Shown here: piece after piece, positions 33,031 to 42,498 of the stretch
How the letters are laid out: every line of letters begins with the position of its first letter
Numbering within the stretch: position 1 is the first letter of the stretch
Assembly (NCBI GenBank): GCA_023249645.1
Contig: JAHFCF010000002.1
Coordinates: 109,061-173,060, forward strand
Origin: Elusimicrobiota bacterium
GTDB taxonomy: Bacteria > Elusimicrobiota > Elusimicrobia > UBA1565 > UBA9628
Length of the DNA: 64,000 bases
Direction: 5' to 3'
Program-made: the position numbers and the translations under genes
The notes under the pieces: model-generated
Told to the model about the DNA's origin: nothing
Seen by the model: only the letters and a program-made list of their open reading frames with translations
Databases searched by the model: none

Positions 33031-35022
33031 ATGTACTTCAAGAAGACTTGCTCCTGCCTGCTGGCAGTTCTCCTGTTTCAGGCCTCCATTCCATGGTCCT
33101 CATTTGCCCAGGCAGGCAAAATCGCCCCCATCTCCAAAAGCGAAGCCCCCCGATTAAGCTTCACCGCTTTACCGCCAGCTGACCAGATCCAATTCGCCCT
33201 TGATATGAGGAATCTCCTCTCTCAGCTTCCGATGCAAAGCAGCCAACCCTCCATGGCTTCTCAAGAACTCATCAGCTTCTTTGATCGCCAGAGATCAGCG
33301 CCGAACGCCACTCCCTTGCAAAAAGCGGTCATCAACACCCTGTCCGGAGTCGTGTGCTCAGGAGACTTCCTTGGACCCGTCGTCAAGGACTTGAAAAATA
33401 TCGATTCCAACAACCAATACCCTGGGATCGGTTCAGAACTTGCCACGAGCCTCGCCCATTTTGAGCGCCATTATCGCTCAGTTCGCAGCCTCCTGGCCCA
33501 AGACGGAAGCTTCGACATCTCCGGCTCCTGGTACCATGTGTTCGATGGAGTCGGTGAAATCCGGCAACTCCATCTCGGCACTGTAGTCCTTGTTGCATCC
33601 AATTCCACCCGGGCGCCACCCCGTCTTGCTCGGGCAACACCCCACGAACCCACAGCCAGCCCCAGCATCCCCATCCCCAACGCTCCTCAAGCGCCGACAA
33701 GGCTCGCCAATGACAAGCCGCGTTTGGAAGTCCTGCAGCTTCCCAACGGAAAAATCATCCGTGTGCAGGTGCCAAAGACGGAATCGGAGCGGACCTATGG
33801 CCTGATGTTCAGGGAAATCTTGCCCGAAGACGGCATGTTGGAAAAATCTAATGAAGAAGCCGATCTTCTTCTCTGGCAGAAAAATATTCTGATCCCTTTG
33901 GATTATGTAATTCTCAACACTCAAGGCATGATCGTTGATATCCTGCGACGCGTCCCGCCTTCCTTGCCGCAGACTCCCTGGGGGGCAGTCCCTCTGCTCG
34001 AAACTCATGGCCGGCATGTCCTCGCGCTACCAGCCGGGAAAGCGGATGAGTACGGCCTCACCAAGAACAAGAACATCCGAAGTTTAAATTCCGATTGGAA
34101 TGAAAAAAGCCGCAGTGTAACAAGCCTCGCGTACGATGTCCTACAAAACGAAAGGGGCGGAGCAGAACGCGTCATGCAATATTTTGCAGATCGCCCAGAG
34201 GAATACAATACCTTCGACTCTGTACTCATGAGACTCAACCACCAGATACAGCAAGTCGACCAATCCCAAGCGCAAGAACAAGCGCGCAATTGGCAAAACG
34301 CAAAAGAGCGTCTTTATGCCACCGCTTTAAAAGATGAAAAATTCCAGTCATTCAGATTGCAGGGAATCCTTGCCTGGCATGATTTGCATCTCTGGACCAA
34401 GAATGCACCTCTCTCCGCGATTTTGATTGCCAACTCCAACGCCTTCTACTTGCCTTTTGTTTTCATTCATGAACTGGGCCATTACTTGGCTGCAAAAACT
34501 TTAGGCTTAAAAGTTCTGAAGTTCCGAGTGTTTCGCACAGGGGGCGGCTATATTCAGCGGGAAGACGCAATACAAAACTGGAAGAACTTCGTCGTTTCTG
34601 TCGCAGGTCCTCTCCTCGAGTTCATTGCAGCGTTCAACCTGGTTGGCATAGCAATTCTCATCCTGGCGCGCCACTACCCTGCGTTTCCGCACTTCTGGCT
34701 GCAGTGGACCCAAGAGCGGGGCCTGTCGCTTCAAAATCCTTTAGCCTTACCTTTTTCCCTAATCCTTACTCCGTTTGCTTTGAATATCCTCCAAGGCGGA
34801 ATCTACGATTGGGCCAACAGCGCTTTGGCCCTCGGCTGGACGCGCCTCTCTCATGAAATCAATTGGCGACTCACAACCCACGCTTTTGCGAATCCTCTAC
34901 TCCTTTTGGAGCAGCTCTTAATAAAAGAAGCTTTTGGGATAAGAACGCCCGGCCCTTGGGTCGACAAACTCCAAGCGCAGCTTGCCTCCGGCGGTATAGA
35001 CAAAAAAATACTTATAAAATAA
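33031..35022 (+). CDS. Exported DUF192 domain fused to M50 site-2-protease-like domain
   Basis: 663 aa. Signal peptide (MYFKKTCSCLLAVLLFQASI), then a helical region of no known family to about residue 200. A DUF192-like domain follows, about residues 235-345: KTESERTYGLMFREILPEDGML (two parts), LIPLDYVILNTQGMIVDI, HVLALPAGKADEYGL. The C-terminal membrane part has the zinc motif HELGH at 480-484 in FVFIHELGHYLAAKTLG and later helices. A typical second M50 motif (N/LDG) is not obvious, though ILTPFALNILQGGIYD may stand in for it. Codon use looks less GC-rich than neighbours. The stop lies inside a bidirectional terminator. Start at 33031 rather than a GTG at 32923 inside the repeat. Confidence 0.72.
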   Translation: MYFKKTCSCLLAVLLFQASIPWSSFAQAGKIAPISKSEAPRLSFTALPPADQIQFALDMRNLLSQLPMQSSQPSMASQELISFFDRQRSAPNATPLQKAVINTLSGVVCSGDFLGPVVKDLKNIDSNNQYPGIGSELATSLAHFERHYRSVRSLLAQDGSFDISGSWYHVFDGVGEIRQLHLGTVVLVASNSTRAPPRLARATPHEPTASPSIPIPNAPQAPTRLANDKPRLEVLQLPNGKIIRVQVPKTESERTYGLMFREILPEDGMLEKSNEEADLLLWQKNILIPLDYVILNTQGMIVDILRRVPPSLPQTPWGAVPLLETHGRHVLALPAGKADEYGLTKNKNIRSLNSDWNEKSRSVTSLAYDVLQNERGGAERVMQYFADRPEEYNTFDSVLMRLNHQIQQVDQSQAQEQARNWQNAKERLYATALKDEKFQSFRLQGILAWHDLHLWTKNAPLSAILIANSNAFYLPFVFIHELGHYLAAKTLGLKVLKFRVFRTGGGYIQREDAIQNWKNFVVSVAGPLLEFIAAFNLVGIAILILARHYPAFPHFWLQWTQERGLSLQNPLALPFSLILTPFALNILQGGIYDWANSALALGWTRLSHEINWRLTTHAFANPLLLLEQLLIKEAFGIRTPGPWVDKLQAQLASGGIDKKILIK

Positions 35023-35030
35023 GTATTTTT
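35004..35030. terminator. Bidirectional terminator between DUF192-M50 gene and glyS
   Basis: Perfect 12-bp stem with AAA loop, A-run on one side and T-run on the other. It contains the stop codon of the plus-strand gene and touches the glyS stop. One base pair differs from the 8014-8040 terminator, with both partners changed. Confidence 0.85.
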
Positions 35031-37162
35031 TATCTATTCACGATCACAGGCTGGGCCGAGGACTTCTCCGGCCCCTGGATCTCAGACAGATCCGCGATGC
35101 GCGTGATGAGACGCACCAGCCTTGAGAGAAGCGCCAGACGCTGCGCTCGAAGATTCCGATCCTCGGCCATGACCATGACCTTGTCGAAGAAAGCGTCCAG
35201 TTTGGGCTTCAAGGTCACGACCTCCTTCAATCCCTCCTCGAAGCGAGCCTCCGCCAGATGCTGTTCCACCGAACCGGACACATGCTCGAGACAGTCGAAC
35301 AGCTCGATCTCAGCCGGTTCCGTGAGGACCGAGCGCTGCGGGCCGTCCTGAGCAATGACTTCTTTCTTCGCGACCGCCTGCTTCAGGATGTTGGCCGCGC
35401 GCTTGAAGACCGCGGCCAAGGGCTCGAAGTCCGGATCGCGGCGCACGGAGTGGATGGCTGACAAGCGCCTGAAAGCATTGGGCAGATGCCGCAGACCTCC
35501 CTCGCGCACCGAACGGATCTCGTCCGCGGAGAAGTCCTTCTCGGCGAAGAGCCCCTCAGCCCGTCCCCACAGGAAGTCGGACAGATCGGCCAAGATGCGC
35601 TTTTCATCCTCCGGGCTTAGCGGGAGACTTTCGCGCACGCCGGCCAGGGCCGCGCTCAGCATCTCCTCCATGTCCAACGGAAGCTGCTTTTCCAGGACGA
35701 TGCGCAAGGCGCCCAAGGCCTGACGGCGCAGGGCAAAGGGATCGGCCGAACTCGTGGGCGCGTTGCCCACGGCGAAGTGCGCCGCCAGACTGTCGATCTT
35801 GGCGGCCAGGGAGGCCACGGCCCCCTCGATCGTCGTGGGGATCGGCGAGCGCGGACCGACAGGGAAGTAGAATTCCTCCAAGCCCAAGGCGATCCTCTCG
35901 TCCAAGCCGTCCTGGCGGGCATACCAGCCGGCCATGAGGCCCTGGAGCTCCGGGAATTCCTTGACCGTCTCGCAGACCAGGTCCGCGTAAGCCAGCGCGG
36001 CGATCCGGCCTGCCGAGTCCTCGTTCACAGGAAAATCCGCGGCCGTTAATCTTCCAACAATCCTGCCGGTTAACGCCTCCACGCGCCCGGCCTTGTCCGC
36101 CATGGAACCGAGCTTGTTCTGATAGGTCACGCGCTTCAAGAGCGGAAGCTTGGATTGCAGGCTCGTCTTGCGGTCGCGCTCCAAGAAGAACGCCGCGTCC
36201 GAGAGCCGCGCGGTCAGGACCCTCTCGTAACCCTCGCGCACCTGCGCTTGACCCTCGGAGACGCCGTCGCGCACGCCCACGAAGGACGGCAAAAGACCGC
36301 CGGGGCCCAAGAGGGGGAAGAACTTGAGCTGTTTTTTAAGCACCATCTTCAAAAGAGGCGCGGGCAGAGCGAGAAACTCCAATCGAAAATGCCCCACGAC
36401 AGGCACCGGATGCTCGGTCATGAAGACCGTCTCCTCCAACAGTCCGCCCTCTTGGTCGAGCTTGCCGCCCGTCTGCTTGACCGCCGTCTCCAAGAGGCGC
36501 GTCAAGACTTGGCGCCTCTCCTCGGGATCCGCCAGGACCAGGAGATTCTTCAGCTTGCCGGCATATTCGCCGGCTTCCTTAATAAGCGCCGACCTCTGCG
36601 GTCCGAAGATGGTCCGGCCGCTGCGCACTCCCGCCAGCTTCAGGGGGATGACGCTCTTGCCATAGAGAGCGACCAGGCTCCTGATGGGCCGGCCGAAGCG
36701 TAGGCGCGTGGGTTCCCACTCCAAAGACTTGGCGAATTCCAAGGACGTGATGAGCTCGGGAAGGATGCGGGCGAAGATCTTCGAGGCGGCCTCTCCTGGA
36801 TCATGGATCCGCGCCAGGAGGAATTCTCCCTTGGGCGTGGAGACCGTGGCCAGATCTTCCGGCTTGATCCCCTGCTTGCGCGCGAAGCCTTCTGCCTGCG
36901 GGGTGAATCCTCCGGATTCGTCCTTGAGAAGACGGGCCGGCGGGCCCTGCACTTCGCGGGACAAAGCCGCGGACCTGTCGGCCACTCCGGTCAAGATCAC
37001 CGCCAAGCGCCTGGGAGTACCGAGGACCTGCGCCTTCTCATAGGCCAGACGGTTTTCACGCAGAACGGCCCGCATCTTTGCAGACAACTGCTCCAGGACC
37101 GGCGCCAGGAAGCGAGCCGGCAGAGGCTCGGTGCCGATCTCGAGGATGAAATCCTTAGACAT
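35030..37162 (-). CDS. glyS: Glycyl-tRNA synthetase beta subunit
   Basis: 710 aa. [22 protein letters not shown] opens the protein as in the family; [20 protein letters not shown] and [12 protein letters not shown] follow, and a DALR-like anticodon-binding tail closes it. Works with GlyQ as an alpha2beta2 enzyme. Overlaps glyQ by eight bases. Confidence 0.95.
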   Translation of the reverse strand: MSKDFILEIGTEPLPARFLAPVLEQLSAKMRAVLRENRLAYEKAQVLGTPRRLAVILTGVADRSAALSREVQGPPARLLKDESGGFTPQAEGFARKQGIKPEDLATVSTPKGEFLLARIHDPGEAASKIFARILPELITSLEFAKSLEWEPTRLRFGRPIRSLVALYGKSVIPLKLAGVRSGRTIFGPQRSALIKEAGEYAGKLKNLLVLADPEERRQVLTRLLETAVKQTGGKLDQEGGLLEETVFMTEHPVPVVGHFRLEFLALPAPLLKMVLKKQLKFFPLLGPGGLLPSFVGVRDGVSEGQAQVREGYERVLTARLSDAAFFLERDRKTSLQSKLPLLKRVTYQNKLGSMADKAGRVEALTGRIVGRLTAADFPVNEDSAGRIAALAYADLVCETVKEFPELQGLMAGWYARQDGLDERIALGLEEFYFPVGPRSPIPTTIEGAVASLAAKIDSLAAHFAVGNAPTSSADPFALRRQALGALRIVLEKQLPLDMEEMLSAALAGVRESLPLSPEDEKRILADLSDFLWGRAEGLFAEKDFSADEIRSVREGGLRHLPNAFRRLSAIHSVRRDPDFEPLAAVFKRAANILKQAVAKKEVIAQDGPQRSVLTEPAEIELFDCLEHVSGSVEQHLAEARFEEGLKEVVTLKPKLDAFFDKVMVMAEDRNLRAQRLALLSRLVRLITRIADLSEIQGPEKSSAQPVIVNR

Positions 37163-38021
37163 GGGCGGCCTCCTTGGCGGCTTCGAGCTCCAGGTAGAGG
37201 TTCATGACCTTCTTGGCCAAGCCCCGCACGCGCGCGATGTACTGGGCCCGCTCCGTCACGGAGACCGCGCCGCGAGCCTCCAGGGCGTTGAAGAGATGAG
37301 AGACGCGCACCACGCAGTCATAGGCCGGCAGGGGCAGCTTCAAGGCGGCCAGCCGCTCTCCCTCCTTCTCGCAGTCCTCGAAATGCCGGGAGAGCATGGC
37401 CGCGTCCGCCGCCTCGAAATGGTACGTGGAGAACTGCCGCTCCGCTTCATGGAAGAGATCGCCGTAAGTCGTCTTGTCGTCATAGGCCAGGTCGTAGACG
37501 CTGCTCTTCTTCTGAAGATACATGGCGATGCGCTCCAGGCCATAGGTGATCTCCACTGAGACCGGGAAGACCGGCAGGGAGCCCATCTGTTGGAAATAAG
37601 TGAACTGCGTGATCTCCATGCCGTCGAGCCACACCTCCCAGCCCACGCCGGACGCCCCCAAGGTGGGAGACTCCCAATCGTCCTCCATCCAGCGCAGATC
37701 GTGCTTCTTGGGGTCCAGGCCCAGGGCCTTGAGCGAGCGCACATACAGAGGGACGATGCCAGCGGGCGCGGGCTTGATGAGCACCTGGAATTGGTAGTAC
37801 TTGCCCAGACGGTTGGGGTTGTCGCCGTAGCGGCCGTCGCCCGGACGGCGGCTGGGCTCGACATAGGCCACGGCCGTGGGCTTGGGCCCCAGGGCGCCGA
37901 AGAAGGTCGCGGGATTGAAGGTACCGGCTCCCTTTTCCATGTCGTAGGGCTGGATGAGCAGGCAGCCCTGCTTGGCCCAGAACCTTTGAAGCCCGAGGAT
38001 GATCTCTTGGAATGTCAGCAT
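37155..38021 (-). CDS. glyQ: Glycyl-tRNA synthetase alpha subunit
   Basis: 288 aa catalytic subunit. [39 protein letters not shown] (in parts), [51 protein letters not shown] (in parts) are diagnostic. AAGGAGG seven bases before the ATG at 38021 fixes the start; the frame continues upstream through recO without meaning. Confidence 0.96.
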   Translation of the reverse strand: MLTFQEIILGLQRFWAKQGCLLIQPYDMEKGAGTFNPATFFGALGPKPTAVAYVEPSRRPGDGRYGDNPNRLGKYYQFQVLIKPAPAGIVPLYVRSLKALGLDPKKHDLRWMEDDWESPTLGASGVGWEVWLDGMEITQFTYFQQMGSLPVFPVSVEITYGLERIAMYLQKKSSVYDLAYDDKTTYGDLFHEAERQFSTYHFEAADAAMLSRHFEDCEKEGERLAALKLPLPAYDCVVRVSHLFNALEARGAVSVTERAQYIARVRGLAKKVMNLYLELEAAKEAAHV

Positions 38022-38689
38022 GCGATCGCCTCCTTTTTCAGGCTCAGGGAAAAACTCTCCAGCCGGCTCATCGCCGCGCCCGCGCGCAAAGCCTTCTGGC
38101 CGTGGGCTTCCACGTGATCCTGGACAACGCGCAGGAATCTGCGTACCGCTGGCGCAGGACAGGGAAGACCGACCAATCTGTCCAGCGGTACGTCGTGCAA
38201 GGCGCGCCAAAGCTCCCTCTCCGACGGAGGAACGGGCAGCTCCCTCAAGGCGTAGCCGCAAGCCTCCAGAAGCTTAAGGCCGAAGGCCGCCTCGATCCAC
38301 GGGCTTTCGCCCGCATCGAGCGCCTGCAAGGCGCACGCCAGCAGCTGATACTTGTCCGGGCCTGCCGCGCGCTCCGGCACCAGGCGCATGGCCATCTCGC
38401 AGCAGGAAAGCGCCTGCAGCGTGCGCGCCAGGTCGGCGCGGATGCCGCAGAACACGGACTCCAAGCGGCCGCCGATGACGCGCACGGAATCGCTCCGGGG
38501 ACTGAAACAGAGCCGATACTCGGCCGAGGTCATAGGCTCCGAGAGGGCCTTGAGCTTGCCGGCCGGCCGGTTGACCCCGCCGAAACGCACGAAGAGCCGG
38601 CCGTGGTTCTCGGTCAAGAGCGCGGCCACGCGGTCGAATTCCCCGACATTGCGGCGCCAGAGCACGATGCCGCGATCGTTGAGGATCAT
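38015..38689 (-). CDS. recO: DNA repair protein RecO
   Basis: 224 aa. N-terminal OB fold ([28 protein letters not shown] in two parts) and helical C-terminal part. RecO loads RecA at gaps with RecR. The zinc-binding cysteines seen in some family members are absent. Overlaps glyQ downstream by seven bases and the 112-aa gene upstream (ATGA). Confidence 0.85.
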   Translation of the reverse strand: MILNDRGIVLWRRNVGEFDRVAALLTENHGRLFVRFGGVNRPAGKLKALSEPMTSAEYRLCFSPRSDSVRVIGGRLESVFCGIRADLARTLQALSCCEMAMRLVPERAAGPDKYQLLACALQALDAGESPWIEAAFGLKLLEACGYALRELPVPPSERELWRALHDVPLDRLVGLPCPAPAVRRFLRVVQDHVEAHGQKALRAGAAMSRLESFSLSLKKEAIAC

Positions 38690-39024
38690 TTCAGCTCGGC
38701 GAGCATGGTCTTGTAGAAGCCGGCGGGAAGCGGGACGAAGAGGCGCCGGACCTCGGGGGAGGCGTCCTCCAGGACCGGGGCGATGCTATTCAAGGGAAAT
38801 CCGCTGAAGAGAAGATATTTTTCCTTCAAGGAACGTTCTCCATAAAAATCCAAGGCAGTAGGAGCGTCCATGAGCTTGAACACGATGAGCTGCTCCCAAG
38901 GAGGGAGGGCGGACCATTCTCGGGCCAGGTCCTCTTTCTTCGCCGTCTGGAGCCGATCCTTGAGACGGCGATAGTCCTGGGCCTTAAGCATGGTGGAAAG
39001 ACGGACTTTTTCGACAGTCAACAT
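38686..39024 (-). CDS. Small helical protein of unknown function
   Basis: 112 aa without signal peptide. LPPWEQLIVFKLMDAPTALDFYG and SPEVRRLFVPLPAGFYKTML suggest helical repeats vaguely like the MgtE N-terminal domain, but I do not assign it. First gene of the recO-glyQ-glyS run; a minus-strand TATAAT (39041-39036) ends 11 nt before the ATG. Confidence 0.6.
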   Translation of the reverse strand: MLTVEKVRLSTMLKAQDYRRLKDRLQTAKKEDLAREWSALPPWEQLIVFKLMDAPTALDFYGERSLKEKYLLFSGFPLNSIAPVLEDASPEVRRLFVPLPAGFYKTMLAELK

Positions 39025-39047
39025 GGGACTCTTTCATTATAAATCAT

Positions 39048-39139
39048 CTAGGTCCTTTGGGGAAGTTGAACATAGGCCTAAAGACCGCTGGATTTTGCCC
39101 TAAGGACCTATAAGGAAACTTTACAGAGTGGCCTATAAT
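39048..39139 (+). promoter_or_regulatory. Leader element with AGGTCCTTTGG motif and -10 box
   Basis: TAGGTCCTT (39049-39057) and AAGGACCTA (39102-39110) are perfect 9-bp inverted repeats 44 bases apart. A further ATAGGCCTAAAGACC lies between at 39072. TATAAT follows at 39134-39139. Fourth member of the AGGTCYTTTGG set preceding exported-protein genes. Confidence 0.55.
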
Positions 39140-39180
39140 AGCAGCATCCCATGGACCAACTCCAACGGAGAGATCCCCCA

Positions 39181-40326
39181 ATGAAAAAATCATTCCTCCT
39201 CATGATCGCCGCTCTCGGGTTACAGGCGACTGTGGCTTTCGCTGCCATGCCTGCCGGAGAAAAAGTCCCGGTGCGCATGGCTCTGCTGGCCAACTACTTC
39301 CACTCTCTGGATCCCGCGCGATCCAACATCCGCTGGGGGGAGGGAGAAGCCGTCATGCCGCTCGCGCTCCAGGCCATCAGCGCTCGACTCCTGCAGGCCG
39401 ATGTCAATGACAAGGGCTTCGCCGGCATGACGTCTCCTCAAAGGCCTGCCCCCGTCGCTCAAGCCCTTCCTCTGGCCATCCAAGACCTGGAGAGCGCTTA
39501 CAGCGTCCTGGCCGACCAGGGCGACGCGGCGACCCCCGCTGAGGAAGACCGGCGAAAGACGGCCTGGCGCACGCTGGTGGTCCTTCGCACCATGGAAAAA
39601 GATCATCAGACGATCCTCGAGCGCTCCTCGTCCTTGGAACAAGGAATTAAAAAAACCGCCGAGGCGATGGGCCGAGTCCTCGTCAATGACAACCCCGTCG
39701 ACACCTCCGCGAACAATCCCTTGGTCGTGCTGCAAAAGGGGATCGAGGGCGCCAAAGGATTCGCTGACTTCAGGAGGATGCTCTATCGCAGCGGACTCCA
39801 CAAAGTCGCCGGCGTGGTGGATGTGGAACACGCACGGACCGGTCCGGCGTCTGTTTTGCTGGTCAACCTGGATGGCTCAGTGCCGCAGGAGAAGGTCGCA
39901 GCACAGCTCCTGGCAAGGAACCCAGCCATCGGAGAGATCCCCGTCCAGTACAAGGTGGCTACCCCGATGAAAGCTGAAGAAAACTTCTCAAAATTCCAGC
40001 CTTCGAGCATCAAGCTGCTGAGCGACGGCAACGTGATGCTGCGCGGCGGCCTGGGGACTTCCAAGCTCGAGATCCGTTATGATGGCGATCTCTATGGCAG
40101 CACCCACGGCCTGGGCCTGTTCTCCGTCAGCCTCATCGATTCGACGGGGGCCGCTCAAAGCGCGCGCGCGATCAGGCTCAAGGAACTCAAGACCCTCCAA
40201 CCCGCCCTGGACCAATATGTGTCGGGACAGCCGCAGGAGAAGCAGGCCCCTCTCTACAAGCAGCTGCTGCTCGAGGCTCAATCGCAGATCAAGGTGCGCG
40301 AAAATCCTCTCTCAATAAAACCCTAG
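39181..40326 (+). CDS. Exported protein of unknown function
   Basis: 381 aa with a signal peptide (MKKSFLLMIAALGLQATVAFA). A helical region to about residue 170 is followed by a mixed domain with a strand-rich part (SIKLLSDGNVMLRGGLG, KLEIRYDGDLYGS) near residues 275-330. No family recognised. GGAG ten bases upstream supports the ATG at 39181; an ATG at 39151 is less likely. Confidence 0.7.
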   Translation: MKKSFLLMIAALGLQATVAFAAMPAGEKVPVRMALLANYFHSLDPARSNIRWGEGEAVMPLALQAISARLLQADVNDKGFAGMTSPQRPAPVAQALPLAIQDLESAYSVLADQGDAATPAEEDRRKTAWRTLVVLRTMEKDHQTILERSSSLEQGIKKTAEAMGRVLVNDNPVDTSANNPLVVLQKGIEGAKGFADFRRMLYRSGLHKVAGVVDVEHARTGPASVLLVNLDGSVPQEKVAAQLLARNPAIGEIPVQYKVATPMKAEENFSKFQPSSIKLLSDGNVMLRGGLGTSKLEIRYDGDLYGSTHGLGLFSVSLIDSTGAAQSARAIRLKELKTLQPALDQYVSGQPQEKQAPLYKQLLLEAQSQIKVRENPLSIKP

Positions 40327-40345
40327 AAGCCAGTCGAGTCCCCTA

Positions 40346-40373
40346 TCGACACACCCACAATGATTGCTAGAAT
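40346..40373 (+). promoter_or_regulatory. Possible promoter before the 40405 gene
   Basis: TCGACA (40346-40351), 16-nt spacer, TAGAAT (40368-40373). A weak match, offered because it is the only plausible pair in the 78-bp gap. Confidence 0.35.
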
Positions 40374-40404
40374 GTATAAGTCAACCTCGAATGGAGGCAT
40401 GGTC

Positions 40405-41070
40405 ATGCAACGGATGATTTTTCTTGCCGCTGTCGCACTCATCGCTCTGGGCGTTCCAGGAGCCAGGGCGCAGACTGGACAGACTCAGGAACAGTTGAAG
40501 TCCGAGGCCGGCAAGAAATTGTGCCTCGCCGCCCAAGCCCTCGGCGCCATCGCCCGCCAACGCCAGGAGTGCCTCAATTGCTCGGCGGCCCCGCTGCCTT
40601 GCCCTGGCCTGGTCCAGTCCGGCCTCAAGAACGGGTTGCCTCGCAAAGACATCGAACGCCTTTTTGCGCAGTCAAAAAACCCCATCACGCAGGAACAGCT
40701 GGGGGGAACCTGGAAACTGGTGCTCAAGCTCGATGGGAACAAAGAGAGCGGCGTCTACGATGTCCTCGGGCTCAAGTCCTACGACCGGTTGTCCATTGCC
40801 CAGGGACCGATGACCCTGGGATATCTCCTCGAAGATTCCGACCAGGAGTCTTTCGTAAAATACAACGTCGAGGACCTCAAGCTCACACACGCGGCCCTGC
40901 GCTTCACGACCGACATCGCCAACGCCTACGGCGAATCCAAGGGCTCGCACGATTGCCGGCTCTTCAACGATGGCCAGATGCTGTGCCGGGTCCAATACGA
41001 TAATTTTTCCGCGGACATGAACAGCCGATCGCGATCCGTCGAGTTTGCGGGTTACGCACGGGAAAAATAG
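40405..41070 (+). CDS. Exported protein of unknown function with cysteine cluster
   Basis: 221 aa. Signal peptide MQRMIFLAAVALIALGVPGARA. A CLNC...PCPG cysteine cluster lies near residue 55, and a lipocalin- or strand-like C-terminal domain starts with GGTWKLVLKLDG. GGAGG seven bases before the ATG at 40405 sets the start. No family recognised. It ends five bases before the convergent membrane-protein gene. Confidence 0.68.
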   Translation: MQRMIFLAAVALIALGVPGARAQTGQTQEQLKSEAGKKLCLAAQALGAIARQRQECLNCSAAPLPCPGLVQSGLKNGLPRKDIERLFAQSKNPITQEQLGGTWKLVLKLDGNKESGVYDVLGLKSYDRLSIAQGPMTLGYLLEDSDQESFVKYNVEDLKLTHAALRFTTDIANAYGESKGSHDCRLFNDGQMLCRVQYDNFSADMNSRSRSVEFAGYAREK

Positions 41071-41075
41071 ATTTT

Positions 41076-42326
41076 CTAGCGCCCTGAGATCCGGATCTCC
41101 GCCAAACGCACTGTCGGCGAGGATTCGGAGATCGTGATGAGGCCGGGGCTGCCCGCAATATCTCCCTGCAGGACATCGGGCGGACCCATCAGCTCCAAGT
41201 GGTAGCTCCCCTTGCCCAAGTCATTGAAAAAGAAATTCCCTTTTTGATCCAGGAACATGCTGGAGCTCAAGATGACGGACGCCTTCTTCGTCACCTCGCT
41301 GAAGAGCTCCAGAAAAAGCCCCACGCGCACGTCCGCGGCCGGCTGTCCGTCGACCAAGAGCCGGCCGATGATCGAGCCCTGGCGCAGCCGCTCCAAAGGC
41401 GTCACCTCGATCTTCTTCTCATTGACCGGCCAGAGATTGTCCACCCGGCCGAGCCAGTACCGCGCGCGGCTTTCGTCATTGAACCGGGAGAAAGCCGCTG
41501 AGAAGGCCTCGAACGTCAGCTGCGAGCCGTTGATGTCCTCGAAGCCCGCGGAACTGGCCCGGGCCATCTCATGAAGCTCGTCGAGATAGAGGAAACGCTC
41601 CGGCGTCAGGGGGCCGGCGCGGATCAGGGAGAGGGCTGTCACGTAATCCGCGGCAAACACTCCGGGCGCCTGCAAAGAAGCCGCCTCCAAAGCGCGTTGG
41701 GAGTCCCATTGATCGAGCCACCCACGCCTCAACACCGTGATGGCGCGGCGGCTGAAAATGCTCTTAAAATTTCGGCTCCTCAAATACACAAAAACCTTCC
41801 GCAGCGTCTCGGGCGAGACATCGAATCCTTGGACCTCCAGGAGGCGCTTCTCCACGCGCACCCCCGATGGCGACAAGACGGCGACCGACACCTCCTCGAA
41901 AGAAGCCTCGACGCCGGCTGCCGCCGACAGGTCCGGCGGCCCGAAGCCCCAGACCGACCGCAGACGCCATTGCGCGAGCCCGGCGCTCCCGCCCCATAAA
42001 ACAAGCAGGATCAGGGAAACGGCCCAGCGCGCCGACTCGAATTCTGGATGGAGAATGGCCGCGGCACTCAAAGCCAAGGAGCCCGCCAAGAAGAGCGGCA
42101 GGCTCCCGCCGATCAGCCGCCCAAAAAATCCCGTGCCCAGCTGCGCGAAGGCGTCGGCCATGGGGACCCATCTCAGGGCGCAGAGGATCTGGAAGGAAAA
42201 AAGCGCGGCCACGACCATCCAACGCCCAGCCAGACGCCAGCGGCCCTGGCCCGCGGAGAGTCGGCCCAGGCGCGCCAGCCACCACGCCAGAGGCGGGATC
42301 ATGAGGAAGAATAAAAAAGTGCGCAT
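41076..42326 (-). CDS. Membrane protein with C-terminal carboxypeptidase-regulatory-like domain
   Basis: 416 aa. Three or four N-terminal membrane segments in the first 125 residues, a soluble middle, and from about residue 325 a beta-sandwich pattern (GSIIGRLLVDGQPAADVRVGLF, then DQKGNFFFNDLGKGSYHLEL) like carboxypeptidase regulatory or Cna-B-type domains. Probably displays the soluble part outside the membrane. Family otherwise unknown. Confidence 0.65.
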   Translation of the reverse strand: MRTFLFFLMIPPLAWWLARLGRLSAGQGRWRLAGRWMVVAALFSFQILCALRWVPMADAFAQLGTGFFGRLIGGSLPLFLAGSLALSAAAILHPEFESARWAVSLILLVLWGGSAGLAQWRLRSVWGFGPPDLSAAAGVEASFEEVSVAVLSPSGVRVEKRLLEVQGFDVSPETLRKVFVYLRSRNFKSIFSRRAITVLRRGWLDQWDSQRALEAASLQAPGVFAADYVTALSLIRAGPLTPERFLYLDELHEMARASSAGFEDINGSQLTFEAFSAAFSRFNDESRARYWLGRVDNLWPVNEKKIEVTPLERLRQGSIIGRLLVDGQPAADVRVGLFLELFSEVTKKASVILSSSMFLDQKGNFFFNDLGKGSYHLELMGPPDVLQGDIAGSPGLITISESSPTVRLAEIRISGR

Positions 42327-42347
42327 ATATCAACCGTAAACATTTTA

Positions 42348-42353
42348 TATAAT
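42348..42353 (+). promoter_or_regulatory. -10 box of rpmH, leaderless arrangement
   Basis: TATAAT, then exactly seven bases to the rpmH ATG, with no ribosome-binding sequence. The same geometry occurs at 30147-30152. Confidence 0.6.
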
Positions 42354-42360
42354 CTGCACC

Positions 42361-42498
42361 ATGCAACCTACATTCAGGCCTCACAGACGCAAGCGGGCAA
42401 AGACGATCGGATTTCGCGCGCGCATGGCCACGGCCGGCGGCCGCGGCGTGCTCAGCCGGCGACGGGCCAAGGGCCGCCGCGTCCTTGTCAACGTGTGA
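42361..42498 (+). CDS. rpmH: 50S ribosomal protein L34
   Basis: 45-aa basic protein. It begins [18 protein letters not shown] and then [21 protein letters not shown], the standard L34 pattern. The family's usual KRT is KRA here. The stop overlaps the rnpA start by 14 bases. First gene of rpmH-rnpA-yidD-yidC-jag. Confidence 0.95.
   Translation: MQPTFRPHRRKRAKTIGFRARMATAGGRGVLSRRRAKGRRVLVNV

Noticed and set aside
32237..35030. Integrated phage or insertion sequence
   Set aside because: The segment has direct repeats and lower GC, but no integrase, transposase or target-site duplication beyond the REP-like copies.
37155..38261. 80-residue N-terminal extension of GlyQ
   Set aside because: It overlaps recO, has low-complexity composition, and a strong AAGGAGG site precedes the ATG at 38021.
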